A stretch of 36,513 bases of DNA from Bacillota bacterium (GCA_022793795.1 JAAWDM010000033.1:1-36513); one strand, 5' to 3'; counted from the first letter of the stretch, positions 15,435 through 23,181 are shown. Translations and numbers: made by a program. The notes: generated from the sequence alone by a model not told the origin.

Positions 15435-16121
15435 TTAGAGTATGGAGCCATCTGTACCGATGGTTACCACTGTTACATCCAAATCTTTTTCGCTGTTTGC
15501 GACAGCTTTTCGTACAGCCATTTCTAATCCGCCGCAGCAAGGCACTTCCATGCGAACCACTGTGACGGAATGGATGGCGTTATCCCTCAGGATGGCCGTC
15601 AGTTTTTCGCTGTAATCCACACTGTCCAGTTTCGGACAGCCGATGAGGCAGACCTTTTCTTTCATAAATTGGTGATGAAAATTGGCATAGGCGTAAGCTG
15701 TGCAGTCGGCTGCAATGAGCAGGTTGGCTCCATCAAAATATGGGGCGTGAAGGGGAGCCAATTTGATCTGTACCGGCCAGTTGGTCAGCACAGAAGGGGT
15801 AGAGGTATGGTCATCCACAGGCGTGTTTTGGCCCAGAGGGCGAAGGGTCTTTGGTGCAGAACCAGGGCAGCCGCCAGACGACCTGTTGGCCAAATTGGCT
15901 TTTACGGCAGCTTCGTCATAGGCAGCTGCTTCACGGCAGACAAAGGTGATAGCTCCAGTGGGGCAGGTTGGCAGACAGTCGCCCAGACCATCGCAATAGT
16001 CGTCGCGTATAAGTTTTGCCTTACCATTTACCATGGCGATGGCGCCTTCATGGCAGGCAGTGGCACAAGCGCCGCAGCCATTGCACAACTCTTCATTTAT
16101 TTCGATGATTTTTCTAATCAT
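15435..16121 (-). CDS. Two-cluster ferredoxin-like iron-sulfur protein
   Basis: This 228-residue protein starts with a bacterial ferredoxin domain. The first cluster motif is complete (C13-C16-C19 with C23). The second, CDGLGDCLPTCP, has C43, C49 and C53 but Leu at position 46 where a fourth cysteine is expected. The C-terminal 110 residues (LLIAADCTAYAYANFHHQF, LIGCPKLDSVDYSEKL, EVPCCGGLE) carry further cysteines and a Rossmann-like alternation. Such proteins are common in Clostridia next to a Crp/Fnr regulator or a hybrid-cluster protein; an electron-transfer role in nitrosative or redox stress is plausible but unproven. The start has AAGGAGG upstream. It is divergent from the Crp/Fnr gene and shares a 16-bp palindrome with it. 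Confidence 0.85.
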   Translation of the reverse strand: MIRKIIEINEELCNGCGACATACHEGAIAMVNGKAKLIRDDYCDGLGDCLPTCPTGAITFVCREAAAYDEAAVKANLANRSSGGCPGSAPKTLRPLGQNTPVDDHTSTPSVLTNWPVQIKLAPLHAPYFDGANLLIAADCTAYAYANFHHQFMKEKVCLIGCPKLDSVDYSEKLTAILRDNAIHSVTVVRMEVPCCGGLEMAVRKAVANSEKDLDVTVVTIGTDGSIL

Positions 16122-16134
16122 AATGAAATCCTCC

Positions 16135-16164
16135 TTGACTTTGATGATGTGAGTATACTACAAT
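16135..16164 (+). promoter_or_regulatory. Promoter of the Crp/Fnr gene
   Basis: TTGACT (16135-16140), 18 bp, TACAAT (16159-16164). The predicted start near 16171 places the palindrome 16179-16194 at about +9 to +24, where a bound protein would block transcription. Confidence 0.6.
16152..16157 (-). promoter_or_regulatory. Activator-type -10 box of the ferredoxin gene
   Basis: On the minus strand TATACT (plus 16157-16152) is a good -10 box, but no -35 box lies 17 bp upstream. The centre of the palindrome (16186.5) is about 41 bp upstream of the predicted start, the classic class II position for Crp/Fnr activation. Confidence 0.6.
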
Positions 16165-16178
16165 AAAAAGAAAAAATC

Positions 16179-16194
16179 CGTTGCAGATGCAACG
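16179..16194. promoter_or_regulatory. Perfect 16-bp palindrome, probable Crp/Fnr-family operator
   Basis: CGTTGCA-GA-TGCAACG is perfectly symmetric (apart from the central GA) and lies alone between the two divergent genes. Its length and dyad fit a Crp/Fnr dimer. It is probably the site of the adjacent regulator, activating the ferredoxin gene and repressing its own. Confidence 0.75.
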
Positions 16195-16208
16195 AAAAAG
16201 GGAGAAAT

Positions 16209-16877
16209 ATGTGGAAAATTGTTCGAGCAATGAAGGCTTCTCCACTTTTTTATGAAATGGATGAGCCGGAACTGCTCCACCTAGTCCAGTGCTTTCAATT
16301 AAATCTGCAAACATATAAAAAGGAAATGTTTTTACTTCGCCAGGGGGATTGTCCCAAGGGTATCGGTTTTGTAGTGGAAGGAAGCGTTTATGTGATTCGC
16401 GACGATTCTTTGGGGAATCGGGAAATACTAGCAAAGGTGGGGCCGGGAGATTTTTTCGCTGAGGTTTATGGAATTTTAGGAAGGAATACTAAGCGGGTGG
16501 CTGTGATAGCAGCTTCTGACTGTCAGGCTGTATTTTTACCGACGGAAAAGCTGATAACGCCATGCCATAAGGGTTGCGACTTTCATGGAAAACTGATTCG
16601 AAATATGTTACAGGTTCTAGCGGAGAAAAACCTGTTCCTGACGGAGAAGATGGTCCATCTGACGAGAAAGACCATTCGGGAAAAATTGATTTCCTATCTT
16701 GATGCGGAGAGGGACAAGCAGAAGAGCAAGGAAGTGATACTTCCTTTTAATCGGCAGCAGTTGGCGGACTACCTATCGGTGGAGCGAAGCGCTCTGTCCC
16801 GAGAACTTTCTAAAATGCAGCAAGAGGGGCTGATTTCCTTTCATAAAAACCGATTTGTATTGAAGGCGGAAACATAA
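16209..16877 (+). CDS. Crp/Fnr-family transcriptional regulator
   Basis: This 222-residue regulator has an N-terminal cyclic-nucleotide-binding-type beta-barrel (about residues 15-115; GFVVEGSVYVIRDD, VGPGDFFAEVYGIL) and a C-terminal helix-turn-helix (RQQLADYLSVERSALSREL). The barrel lacks the arginine that contacts cAMP phosphate in Crp (PGDFFAEV instead of GELALI-like plus R), so cAMP is unlikely. Cysteines C119 and C123 (TPCHKGCDFH), with C28, C48 and C105, could hold an iron-sulfur cluster or act as redox or NO sensors; the CxxxC-F-H pattern is in my experience frequent in clostridial members. GGGAG precedes the ATG. It is divergent from the ferredoxin-like gene, its likely target. Confidence 0.92.
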   Translation: MWKIVRAMKASPLFYEMDEPELLHLVQCFQLNLQTYKKEMFLLRQGDCPKGIGFVVEGSVYVIRDDSLGNREILAKVGPGDFFAEVYGILGRNTKRVAVIAASDCQAVFLPTEKLITPCHKGCDFHGKLIRNMLQVLAEKNLFLTEKMVHLTRKTIREKLISYLDAERDKQKSKEVILPFNRQQLADYLSVERSALSRELSKMQQEGLISFHKNRFVLKAET

Positions 16878-16894
16878 ATGACAAGCAAAAACCC

Positions 16895-16923
16895 TTGACA
16901 TCGCATGATTCCTGTGGTATAGT
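16895..16923 (+). promoter_or_regulatory. Promoter of the ylxM-ffh-rpsP operon
   Basis: TTGACA (16895-16900), 17 bp, TATAGT (16918-16923). The start of transcription is predicted at about 16930, exactly where an 11-bp inverted repeat begins. Confidence 0.85.
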
Positions 16924-16928
16924 CATTA

Positions 16929-16956
16929 AAGTGTCAAGTTACATGACTTAACACTT
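16929..16956. promoter_or_regulatory. Inverted repeat at the start of the ylxM-ffh leader
   Basis: AAGTGTCAAGT and ACTTAACACTT match as an inverted repeat in 10 of 11 positions around TACATG. It begins at about +1 of the predicted transcript. It can be an operator that blocks the promoter or a 5'-end RNA hairpin; no T run follows, so it is not a terminator. Confidence 0.6.
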
Positions 16957-16984
16957 TGCAAAAAAGACCAGGAGAGTAAGCGAG

Positions 16985-17356
16985 ATGGACAAGATTGCAG
17001 AAGCCAGTTTGCTCAATGATTTTTATGGGCAGCTTTTGACTGAAAAGCAGAGGCAGGTCATGGAATTGTATCATGAAGAGAATCTGTCCCTTGCAGAAAT
17101 CGCCGAAGAATTTCAGATTTCCCGTCAGGCAGTCTATGACACACTGAAAAAGGCGGAAAAATCGTTAAACGAATATGAAGAAAAATTGGGGTTGGTGAAG
17201 AAGTTTCTTAGTACCAGCCAGGCCATAGAAGAGATAGAGATTGCAGTCGATGCAATGATGGCAACACAGACCATAGGGGCTTGCCATCAGCAGGATGGAT
17301 GGTCAGGACACTTACAAAAGATCAAGACCATCATTGAGCGTCTCAAGGAAGAATAA
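16985..17356 (+). CDS. ylxM: YlxM-type helix-turn-helix protein, SRP operon
   Basis: This 123-residue protein belongs to the YlxM/p13 family (UPF0122), always found just before ffh in Bacillota. It has a sigma-70 region-4-like helix-turn-helix (LSLAEIAEEFQISRQAVYDTLKKAEKSL, about residues 35-62) followed by a helical C-terminus. In some species YlxM interacts with the signal recognition particle and modulates Ffh GTPase activity. AGGAGAG precedes the ATG. ffh starts 19 bp after its stop. Confidence 0.94.
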   Translation: MDKIAEASLLNDFYGQLLTEKQRQVMELYHEENLSLAEIAEEFQISRQAVYDTLKKAEKSLNEYEEKLGLVKKFLSTSQAIEEIEIAVDAMMATQTIGACHQQDGWSGHLQKIKTIIERLKEE

Positions 17357-17375
17357 GCAAAGGAAAACAGAATTT

Positions 17376-18716
17376 ATGGCATTTGAGAATTTATCTGAAA
17401 AACTGCAAAATACTTTTAAAAAGTTGAGAGGAAAGGGCGTTCTGTCCGAGTCCGATATTAACGATGCCATGCGGGAAGTGAAATTGGCGCTCCTGGAGGC
17501 AGACGTCAACTTTAAGGTGGTAAAGGAATTTGTAGCTGCCGTAAAGGAAAAATGTATGGGAGCGGAAGCGCTTCAAAGTTTGACCCCAGGCCAGCAGGTC
17601 ATCAAAATTGTAAACGATGAACTGGTAGGCCTGATGGGCGGCACCGGAAGCAAACTGACCTACTCACCAAGCGGATTTACCGTCCTTCTCATGGTGGGTC
17701 TGCAGGGTACTGGTAAGACCACCACCTGCGGAAAGTTAGCGAATTATTTAAAGAAAAACGGCAAGAAACCTATGCTTTGCGCCTGTGACATCTATAGACC
17801 TGCGGCCATCGACCAGTTGGAAGTGGTGGGTAAGTCGGTGGATGTGCCGGTGTATACAGATAGAGAAAGTAGGGTTGCAGAGGACATCGCCCTGGCAGCC
17901 ATGAAGGAAGCGGAGCGGAAAGGCTACGACGTACTCATCGTGGATACGGCCGGCCGTCTGCAGATCGATGAAGAGTTGATGGAGGAACTGGTCAGAGTAA
18001 AGAAGGCCGTAAAGCCTCATGAGATTCTCCTGGTGGTGGACGCCCTGACCGGTCAGGATGCGGTCAATGCTGCCGAAGGCTTTAACGATAGATTGGGTAT
18101 CGATGGTATCATCATGACCAAGATGGACGGCGACTCCAGAGGCGGCGCGGCTCTGTCAGCCAAGAAGGTAACCGGCAGACCCATCAAGTTCATGGGTGTG
18201 GGAGAAAAGTTTGATGCTTTGGAACCATTCCATCCAGAGAGAATGGCCAGCAGGATTCTGGGCATGGGAGACATGCTCACCCTCATTGAAAAAGCCCAGG
18301 AAGCCTATGACGAAGAAAAAGCGGCTAAACTGGAAAAAAAGCTGAAAAAGAATGAGTTTACCCTTGAAGACTTTTTGGATCAGATGGGTGAAGTGCAGAA
18401 TATGGGAGGCATCGGCAAGATGCTGGAAATGCTGCCAGGTTTCAACAGCAGCAAGGTTAGCGACGCTGACATCGAAAAGAGCGAGAAGGAGTTCAGACAG
18501 ATGGAGGCTATCATTTGCTCCATGACTTTAGAGGAACGACGCAATCCATCCCTTTTAAACGCCAGCAGAAGAAAGCGCATTTCTGCGGGCTGCGGTCAGC
18601 CGGTGAGCAAGATAAACAGTTTAATCAAAAAATATGAAGATGCGAAAAAACTGATGAAACAGTTTAACAATCCAAACTTCATGAAAAAGAATAAAAAATT
18701 TAAAGGACTATTTTAA
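17376..18716 (+). CDS. ffh: Signal recognition particle GTPase Ffh
   Basis: Ffh binds signal sequences on nascent membrane proteins, together with 4.5S-type RNA, and hands the ribosome to FtsY. The 446-residue protein is complete. The N domain is residues 1-95; the G domain has G1 GLQGTGKT (108-115), G3 DTAGR (190-194) and G4 TKMD (248-251, followed by GDSRGG). The methionine-rich M domain is from about 300, with the RNA-binding region near RRKRISAGCGQPVSKINSLI. In that motif the usual GSG is GCG. I use ATG 17376 (AAAGGA upstream), which gives the normal start MAFENLSEKLQNTFKKLRG; the frame is open back to 17295 inside ylxM. Confidence 0.97.
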   Translation: MAFENLSEKLQNTFKKLRGKGVLSESDINDAMREVKLALLEADVNFKVVKEFVAAVKEKCMGAEALQSLTPGQQVIKIVNDELVGLMGGTGSKLTYSPSGFTVLLMVGLQGTGKTTTCGKLANYLKKNGKKPMLCACDIYRPAAIDQLEVVGKSVDVPVYTDRESRVAEDIALAAMKEAERKGYDVLIVDTAGRLQIDEELMEELVRVKKAVKPHEILLVVDALTGQDAVNAAEGFNDRLGIDGIIMTKMDGDSRGGAALSAKKVTGRPIKFMGVGEKFDALEPFHPERMASRILGMGDMLTLIEKAQEAYDEEKAAKLEKKLKKNEFTLEDFLDQMGEVQNMGGIGKMLEMLPGFNSSKVSDADIEKSEKEFRQMEAIICSMTLEERRNPSLLNASRRKRISAGCGQPVSKINSLIKKYEDAKKLMKQFNNPNFMKKNKKFKGLF

Positions 18717-18730
18717 GGAGGAAATGAGAA

Positions 18731-18973
18731 ATGGTAAAGATCAGATTAAGAAGAATGGGCGCACATAAGAAGCCTTTTTACAGAGTGGTTGTAGCAGATT
18801 CCAGAGCCCCTAGAGACGGTAAGTTCATCGAAGAAATCGGTTTCTATGATCCAATGAAGGAGCCAAAGGAAATCAGAATCGATGCAGACAAAGCTAAGAA
18901 GTGGTTAGACAATGGCGCACAGCCGACCGAAACTGTAAGAGCGCTGTTCAAGAAATCAGGAATTATTGAATAG
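18731..18973 (+). CDS. rpsP: 30S ribosomal protein S16
   Basis: This 80-residue small-subunit protein is needed for 30S assembly around 16S rRNA. The N-terminal signature [24 protein letters not shown] is unmistakable. AAGGAGG lies ten bases before the ATG. It sits in the canonical ffh-rpsP-khpA-rimM-trmD order, 14 bp after ffh. Confidence 0.98.
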   Translation: MVKIRLRRMGAHKKPFYRVVVADSRAPRDGKFIEEIGFYDPMKEPKEIRIDADKAKKWLDNGAQPTETVRALFKKSGIIE

Positions 18974-18999
18974 TAAACATAAGGACGCGGTGAAAACAA

Positions 19000-19233
19000 A
19001 TGACTAAATTGGTTGAAGCAATAGCGAAGTCACTTGTAAATAATCCCGATAAGGTGGTCGTTACTGAGACAGTAGGTCGTCAAGGTACGGTTATTCAGCT
19101 AAAAGTCGACCCTGAAGACATGGGGAAGGTAATCGGAAAACAGGGCAGAATTGCGAAAGCGCTTCGTGTCGTTGTTAAGGCTGCCGCTACAAAGGATAAT
19201 CAAAAAGTGACAGTAGAAATTGCGAAAGAGTAA
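19000..19233 (+). CDS. khpA: KH-domain RNA-binding protein KhpA
   Basis: This 77-residue single KH-domain protein (formerly YlqC) binds RNA and works with KhpB in small-RNA and cell-elongation control in several Bacillota. The GxxG loop is visible in KVIGKQGRIAKALRVVV. The ribosome binding site is AAGGACGCGG, weaker than those of its neighbours. Position between rpsP and rimM is canonical. Confidence 0.95.
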   Translation: MTKLVEAIAKSLVNNPDKVVVTETVGRQGTVIQLKVDPEDMGKVIGKQGRIAKALRVVVKAAATKDNQKVTVEIAKE

Positions 19234-19256
19234 CTTTAGCAGGATTGCAGAAAAAG

Positions 19257-19307
19257 ACAGGCACATGGATTTACGGAAGAGGATGCAGAAGTAAAGACAG
19301 TGCCTGT
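19257..19307. repeat. 8-bp inverted repeat between khpA and rimM
   Basis: ACAGGCAC (19257-19264) and GTGCCTGT (19300-19307) are exact reverse complements 35 bp apart, in the 98-bp gap before rimM. It may be an mRNA structure; no T run follows. The gap is otherwise featureless. Confidence 0.35.
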
Positions 19308-19331
19308 TGTGTTATGTAGAATGGGAGAAGT

Positions 19332-19862
19332 ATGGAGTACATTCAAATAGGGAAGATCGTCAATGCGGTAGCCCTTCGGGGCGAGGTCAAGGTCTATCAT
19401 TACAGCGACTATAAGGAGCGATTTGAAGAACTTTCGGAAATATTGGTGCTGCGAAAGAAACAGTATGTCAGCTATCAGATAGAAAAGGTCCGCTACCAAA
19501 AAGGCATGGTAATTTTAAAATTGGAAGGCGTGGACGATAGAGGCAGCGCCGAGGCCCTCAAGGAGTGCGATGTGTTCATCACGGAAGCAGATCTTCGGGT
19601 TTTGCCAGAGGATACCTTTTATGTGAGGGATTTAATCGGCTGCACAGTAGTTGACCTTGTAAAATGTGACCATGGGGCCATGGATACAGCCGTTATCGGT
19701 CGGATTACCGATGTGATTCAGAATACGGCCCAAGACATCTATCAGATTGAGACCACAGATGGCAGAGAGGTGTTGATTCCAGCGGTAGGAGATTTTATTA
19801 AAGAAGTTGATATAGAGAATCGGTGTATCAAGGTGCAGTTGATTCCAGGGTTTTTAGATTAG
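19332..19862 (+). CDS. rimM: 16S rRNA maturation factor RimM
   Basis: RimM helps fold the 30S head region during ribosome assembly and binds S19. The 176-residue protein has the N-terminal RimM beta-barrel (IQIGKIVNAVALRGEVKVYH) and a PRC-barrel-like C-terminal domain (FYVRDLIGCTVVD, IETTDGREVLIPAVGDFIKEVD). GGGAG precedes the ATG. The stop is 10 bp before trmD, as usual. Confidence 0.96.
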   Translation: MEYIQIGKIVNAVALRGEVKVYHYSDYKERFEELSEILVLRKKQYVSYQIEKVRYQKGMVILKLEGVDDRGSAEALKECDVFITEADLRVLPEDTFYVRDLIGCTVVDLVKCDHGAMDTAVIGRITDVIQNTAQDIYQIETTDGREVLIPAVGDFIKEVDIENRCIKVQLIPGFLD

Positions 19863-19872
19863 GAGACCATGT

Positions 19873-20625
19873 ATGAAGATTCACGTGTTGACCCTGTTTC
19901 CGGAAATGTTCGCACCTGTTACCACATGCAGTATGCTTGGCAGAGCCGGAGAAAAGGGGATTCTGAATATCGATCTCATCAATATTCGAGACTATAGCAA
20001 TGATAAACACAACAAGGCCGACGACACACCCTTTGGAGGGGGCGTGGGCATGGTCATGCTGGCAGATCCCATCTTTGGGGCGTTGCAAAGCATCGGCCCT
20101 GTCCAAGAGGTAAAGAAAAAGAGGATTCTCTATATGTCGCCTCGGGGAAAGCAGCTGGATCAGTCCATGATTGAGAACTTGGTCACAGAGGAAGAACTCG
20201 TCATCCTCTGTGGTCACTATGAAGGGGTAGATCAGCGGGTGCTGGACTACTGGGATATGGAAGAAGTCACCATCGGCGATTATATTTTGACAGGCGGAGA
20301 ACTGCCTGCCATGGTACTCATCGATGCGGTTAGCCGGTTTATTCCGGGAGTTTTGGGAACCCAGGAGTCAGCCACCGACGAATCCATCTATTCAGGACTT
20401 CTTGAATGTGACCAGTATACCAAACCTAGGGAATATGCAGGCATGTTGGCGCCAGAGGTACTTTGGAGCGGTAATCACAAATTGATTCACCTGTGGCAGT
20501 TTGAAAATGCGCTCCGATTGACCAGGGAGCGGAGACCGGATCTGTTTGCAGCTTGGCTGGAAAAGGGACAGGCTATGACCAAAGAGGAGAAGAAGATACT
20601 GGAAAAAATTCTGTCAGCAGGGTAG
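19873..20625 (+). CDS. trmD: tRNA (guanine-37-N1) methyltransferase TrmD
   Basis: TrmD methylates G37 of tRNAs to prevent frameshifting, using S-adenosylmethionine bound in a trefoil knot. The 250-residue protein starts MKIHVLTLFPEMF and shows DTPFGGGVGMVM, LCGHYEGVDQRV and ILTGGELPAMVLIDAVSR, the knot region. AGGAGACC is the ribosome binding site. In most Bacillota rplS follows; here it does not, and the next gene is an envelope protein with its own promoter. Confidence 0.97.
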   Translation: MKIHVLTLFPEMFAPVTTCSMLGRAGEKGILNIDLINIRDYSNDKHNKADDTPFGGGVGMVMLADPIFGALQSIGPVQEVKKKRILYMSPRGKQLDQSMIENLVTEEELVILCGHYEGVDQRVLDYWDMEEVTIGDYILTGGELPAMVLIDAVSRFIPGVLGTQESATDESIYSGLLECDQYTKPREYAGMLAPEVLWSGNHKLIHLWQFENALRLTRERRPDLFAAWLEKGQAMTKEEKKILEKILSAG

Positions 20626-20655
20626 TTGCCAGAATAGGGTATTTCGTTGTATAAT
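20626..20655 (+). promoter_or_regulatory. Promoter of the envelope/division cluster
   Basis: TTGCCA (20626-20631, directly after the trmD stop), 18 bp, perfect TATAAT (20650-20655). Its predicted start at 20662-20663 coincides with the A of the ATG of the next gene, so the message would be leaderless. Confidence 0.7.
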
Positions 20656-20662
20656 ATTTAGT

Positions 20663-21664
20663 ATGAAAAAGAAGAAAACTACCAAGGGAACGAAACGTAC
20701 CATAGCAATATATATATTGATTGTGATTGCTTTTTACATAGCGATTTATGTGGTACCGCAGGTGTCGGATATTTTCGTAGAAACATACCATGCAGAGTAC
20801 GGGACTTTTGAAGAATCGGAGGAAGCGGAATGTCTCTTTGTTAGAGATGAGAAGCTCTATCATGCACAAAGTAGCGGAGTTGTGGAGCGGGTCATCAGTA
20901 GAGGTAAACTGATGCGGATACGGAGCCATATCGTGGATGTGGGTCAAATCGCCTATTATTCGGATATGCGGGGTATGGTCAGCTATTTCTATGATGAACT
21001 GGAGGAGGTCTATAGGCCGGAAAATATAGATGAGATGTCCTATGGGACTTTGGAACAGATAAGGAATGATGAGGAACACCAGGTGCGAAAAGCCAGCGAT
21101 GAGGAGGCTGCTTCAGGAGAACCAATTTTTAAAATTGTGGACAATCAGAAGTGGTATCTGGTCTTTTGGGTCAATTCTGACACGCTGAACAGATATGAAG
21201 AGGGTAAGCAGGTAATCGTAGATTTTCTCGATGGCTCTGAAAAGAGGGAAAGTACCCAGATTCAGATGAAGATAGAGAGCCTGACCGCCCAGGGAGAGCA
21301 GACCAGGATTCTTCTTTCCTGTAATAGTTATTATAAGGATTTTGATCGGTATCGGATTAAGACTTGTAAACTGATTACAGCCCAGACAAGAGGTATCTTT
21401 TTAGAGACCGACAGTATCGTAGAGGAAGATGGACAGAAGGGCGTCTATGTGGTGGACAAGTTCGGCAATTATAATTTTACACCGATTCGTATTCTTAATC
21501 AGGAGGGTGAATTGACGGTTGCGGAAAAGAACTACTATTACGATGAAGAGGGCAATTCTGTAGAAACCGTAAGCAATTACGATGAAATACTGAGACCAGA
21601 AGTAGAAAAGGAAAAATCTGAGGACGATGAGGATGATAAGACGTCTAAAGATAAAAAGGAGTGA
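20663..21664 (+). CDS. HlyD-like membrane-anchored adaptor protein, cell-division cluster
   Basis: This 333-residue protein has a basic N-terminus, one membrane helix (about residues 13-34, IAIYILIVIAFYIAIYVVPQV) and a large extracytoplasmic part. Its layout (SSGVVERVISRGKLMRIRSHIVDVG, the lipoyl-like half; VFWVNSDTLNRYEEGKQVIVDF, the barrel-like half; EEDGQKGVYVVDKFGNYNFTPIRI) resembles HlyD/RND-type adaptors, a family often found next to yggS-sepF in Clostridia. The tail is charged and low complexity. There is no Shine-Dalgarno sequence; the -10 box ends seven bases before the ATG. The role is unknown, but position suggests envelope or septum work. The frame overlaps an upstream GTG of yggS by four bases. 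Confidence 0.75.
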   Translation: MKKKKTTKGTKRTIAIYILIVIAFYIAIYVVPQVSDIFVETYHAEYGTFEESEEAECLFVRDEKLYHAQSSGVVERVISRGKLMRIRSHIVDVGQIAYYSDMRGMVSYFYDELEEVYRPENIDEMSYGTLEQIRNDEEHQVRKASDEEAASGEPIFKIVDNQKWYLVFWVNSDTLNRYEEGKQVIVDFLDGSEKRESTQIQMKIESLTAQGEQTRILLSCNSYYKDFDRYRIKTCKLITAQTRGIFLETDSIVEEDGQKGVYVVDKFGNYNFTPIRILNQEGELTVAEKNYYYDEEGNSVETVSNYDEILRPEVEKEKSEDDEDDKTSKDKKE

Positions 21665-21669
21665 GAAGA

Positions 21670-22368
21670 ATGTCTATTAGGGAGAATATAGACTATATCA
21701 AAGGGCTGAAGGAGGAGGCTGCCAGGAGAAGCGGACGCTTAGGAGAAGATGTTTTGCTGGTTGCAGTGACCAAACTTCACAGCGCAGAGGAAATCAATGA
21801 AGCCATTGATTGTGGCATTACGGACATCGGCGAAAACAAGGTACAGGAAATTATGGATAAGTATGACCATGTGAAGCCGGTTCGCTGGCATCTCATCGGT
21901 CATCTACAGACCAATAAGGTAAAATATATCATTGACAAGGTTTCCATGATTCACTCTGTGGATTCAGTTCATCTGGCCCAGGAAATCCATAAGCGGGCAG
22001 AGCAGCATGGACTTGTGATGGATATACTCATTCAAGTCAACGCGGCCCAGGAAGAAAGCAAATTCGGCATTAAAACAGAAGAGACTGGGTTGATGATTGA
22101 AGAAATTCTGAAAACCTGTCCTAACGTTAGAATTCGAGGGCTTATGTGCATTGCGCCTTTTGAGGAGAATCCAGAGGATGTGAGAATCTATTTTAGGCAG
22201 GTTAAGAGGCTCTATGATGAATATGGAAGGCTTCGTCACCCTAATATTGACTTCGCTTATCTATCCATGGGTATGTCAGGAGATTTCCAAGTGGCTATTG
22301 AGGAAGGCTCCAATTTAATTAGAGTGGGAACGTCTATTTTCGGGGCGAGAGATTATTCAAAAAAATAA
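21670..22368 (+). CDS. yggS: PLP homeostasis protein YggS (YlmE/PLPBP)
   Basis: This 232-residue alanine-racemase-fold protein binds pyridoxal phosphate and keeps free PLP and amino-acid pools balanced. PLP attaches to K35 in LLVAVTKLHS. Other marks are GENKVQEIMDKY, WHLIGHLQTNKVK and LSMGMSGDFQVAIEEGSNLIRVG. I choose ATG 21670 (AAGGAG nine bases upstream) over the GTG at 21661, which touches its own SD. It is followed by sepF after 12 bp, the standard Bacillota arrangement. Confidence 0.95.
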   Translation: MSIRENIDYIKGLKEEAARRSGRLGEDVLLVAVTKLHSAEEINEAIDCGITDIGENKVQEIMDKYDHVKPVRWHLIGHLQTNKVKYIIDKVSMIHSVDSVHLAQEIHKRAEQHGLVMDILIQVNAAQEESKFGIKTEETGLMIEEILKTCPNVRIRGLMCIAPFEENPEDVRIYFRQVKRLYDEYGRLRHPNIDFAYLSMGMSGDFQVAIEEGSNLIRVGTSIFGARDYSKK

Positions 22369-22380
22369 CGGGAGGATATT

Positions 22381-22893
22381 ATGAGTGCATTTGATTCATT
22401 AAAAAAGTTTATCGGCATCGAAGAAATCGATGAGGAAGAGATTACTGCGGATGAGGTGCAGGAAGCCAAGGAAAAACTCATGCGGGAAACCCCGAGAGAA
22501 TCGGCTTACAGCAATCGCAGGAGTTCATCCGATGGGGCGAGCAGTTCGTCTTCTTCTGTAAAAGCGGTTCCAATCGAGCGTCGTATTTCTGTGGCAAGCA
22601 CCAATGCCTTTAAACTGGTTCTCATCGAGCCCAAGAGTTTCGATGAATGTCCGAAACTGGTGGATGCACTGAAAGGCAGAAGACCGATTATCATAAATTT
22701 AGAAAAGATTGAAACAGAGAGTGCAAAAAAAATCTTTGATTTTTTGAGCGGCGCTACATATGCTCTAAATGGCAGCGTACAGAAGGTAGCTAACAATATC
22801 TTCATCTTTGCACCAGAAAGCGTGGATATCGCAGCTAATCAGGAGGATAGAGCAGGCTTTGATTTCGGAGGGAATAAAAGTCCTTGGAGATAA
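22381..22893 (+). CDS. sepF: Cell division protein SepF
   Basis: SepF polymerises into rings, tethers FtsZ to the membrane and helps septum formation. This 170-residue protein has an N-terminal acidic amphipathic segment (MSAFDSLKKFIGIEEIDEEE), a serine-rich linker (about 45-62) and the SepF core (KLVLIEPKSFDECPKLVDAL, KRRPIIINLEK-like stretch, FLSGATYALNGSVQKVANNIF). GGGAGG precedes the ATG. It is followed by yggT 15 bp later. Confidence 0.96.
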   Translation: MSAFDSLKKFIGIEEIDEEEITADEVQEAKEKLMRETPRESAYSNRRSSSDGASSSSSSVKAVPIERRISVASTNAFKLVLIEPKSFDECPKLVDALKGRRPIIINLEKIETESAKKIFDFLSGATYALNGSVQKVANNIFIFAPESVDIAANQEDRAGFDFGGNKSPWR

Positions 22894-22908
22894 TAGGGGG
22901 AATCATTT

Positions 22909-23181
22909 ATGAAATTCATTCTGGCCCAGGCGATCTATTGGTTTGCTGAACTGCTTACCTTTGTCATGCTGGTGAGGGTATTGTTCAGTTGGATACGGCC
23001 AAACCCATATGGCACTTTAGGCAGAGTTAACGAGTTTTGTATCAGGCTGACGGAGCCGATTGTGGCGCCATGTAGACAGCTTCTCAGCCGATTCAATACG
23101 GGGATGTTTGATTTTTCTGTTTTATTGGCTTTCTTCCTGGTGCAATTTGCAGCAAATTTGATGATTAGAATTATTCTTTAG
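22909..23181 (+). CDS. yggT: YggT-family membrane protein
   Basis: This 90-residue protein has two membrane helices (about residues 5-23 and 65-88) joined by the family loop FSWIRPNPYGTLGRVNEFC and TEPIVAPCRQLL. YggT proteins (YlmG) are membrane proteins linked to division and nucleoid or plastid organisation; the biochemical role is open. GGGGGA lies upstream. It lies between sepF and divIVA, the canonical context. Confidence 0.93.
   Translation: MKFILAQAIYWFAELLTFVMLVRVLFSWIRPNPYGTLGRVNEFCIRLTEPIVAPCRQLLSRFNTGMFDFSVLLAFFLVQFAANLMIRIIL

Noticed and set aside
15570..16166. Long plus-strand open frame opposite the ferredoxin-like gene
   Set aside because: It is the antisense of a protein with clear ferredoxin motifs, its own translation has no domain, and it runs into the divergent promoter region.
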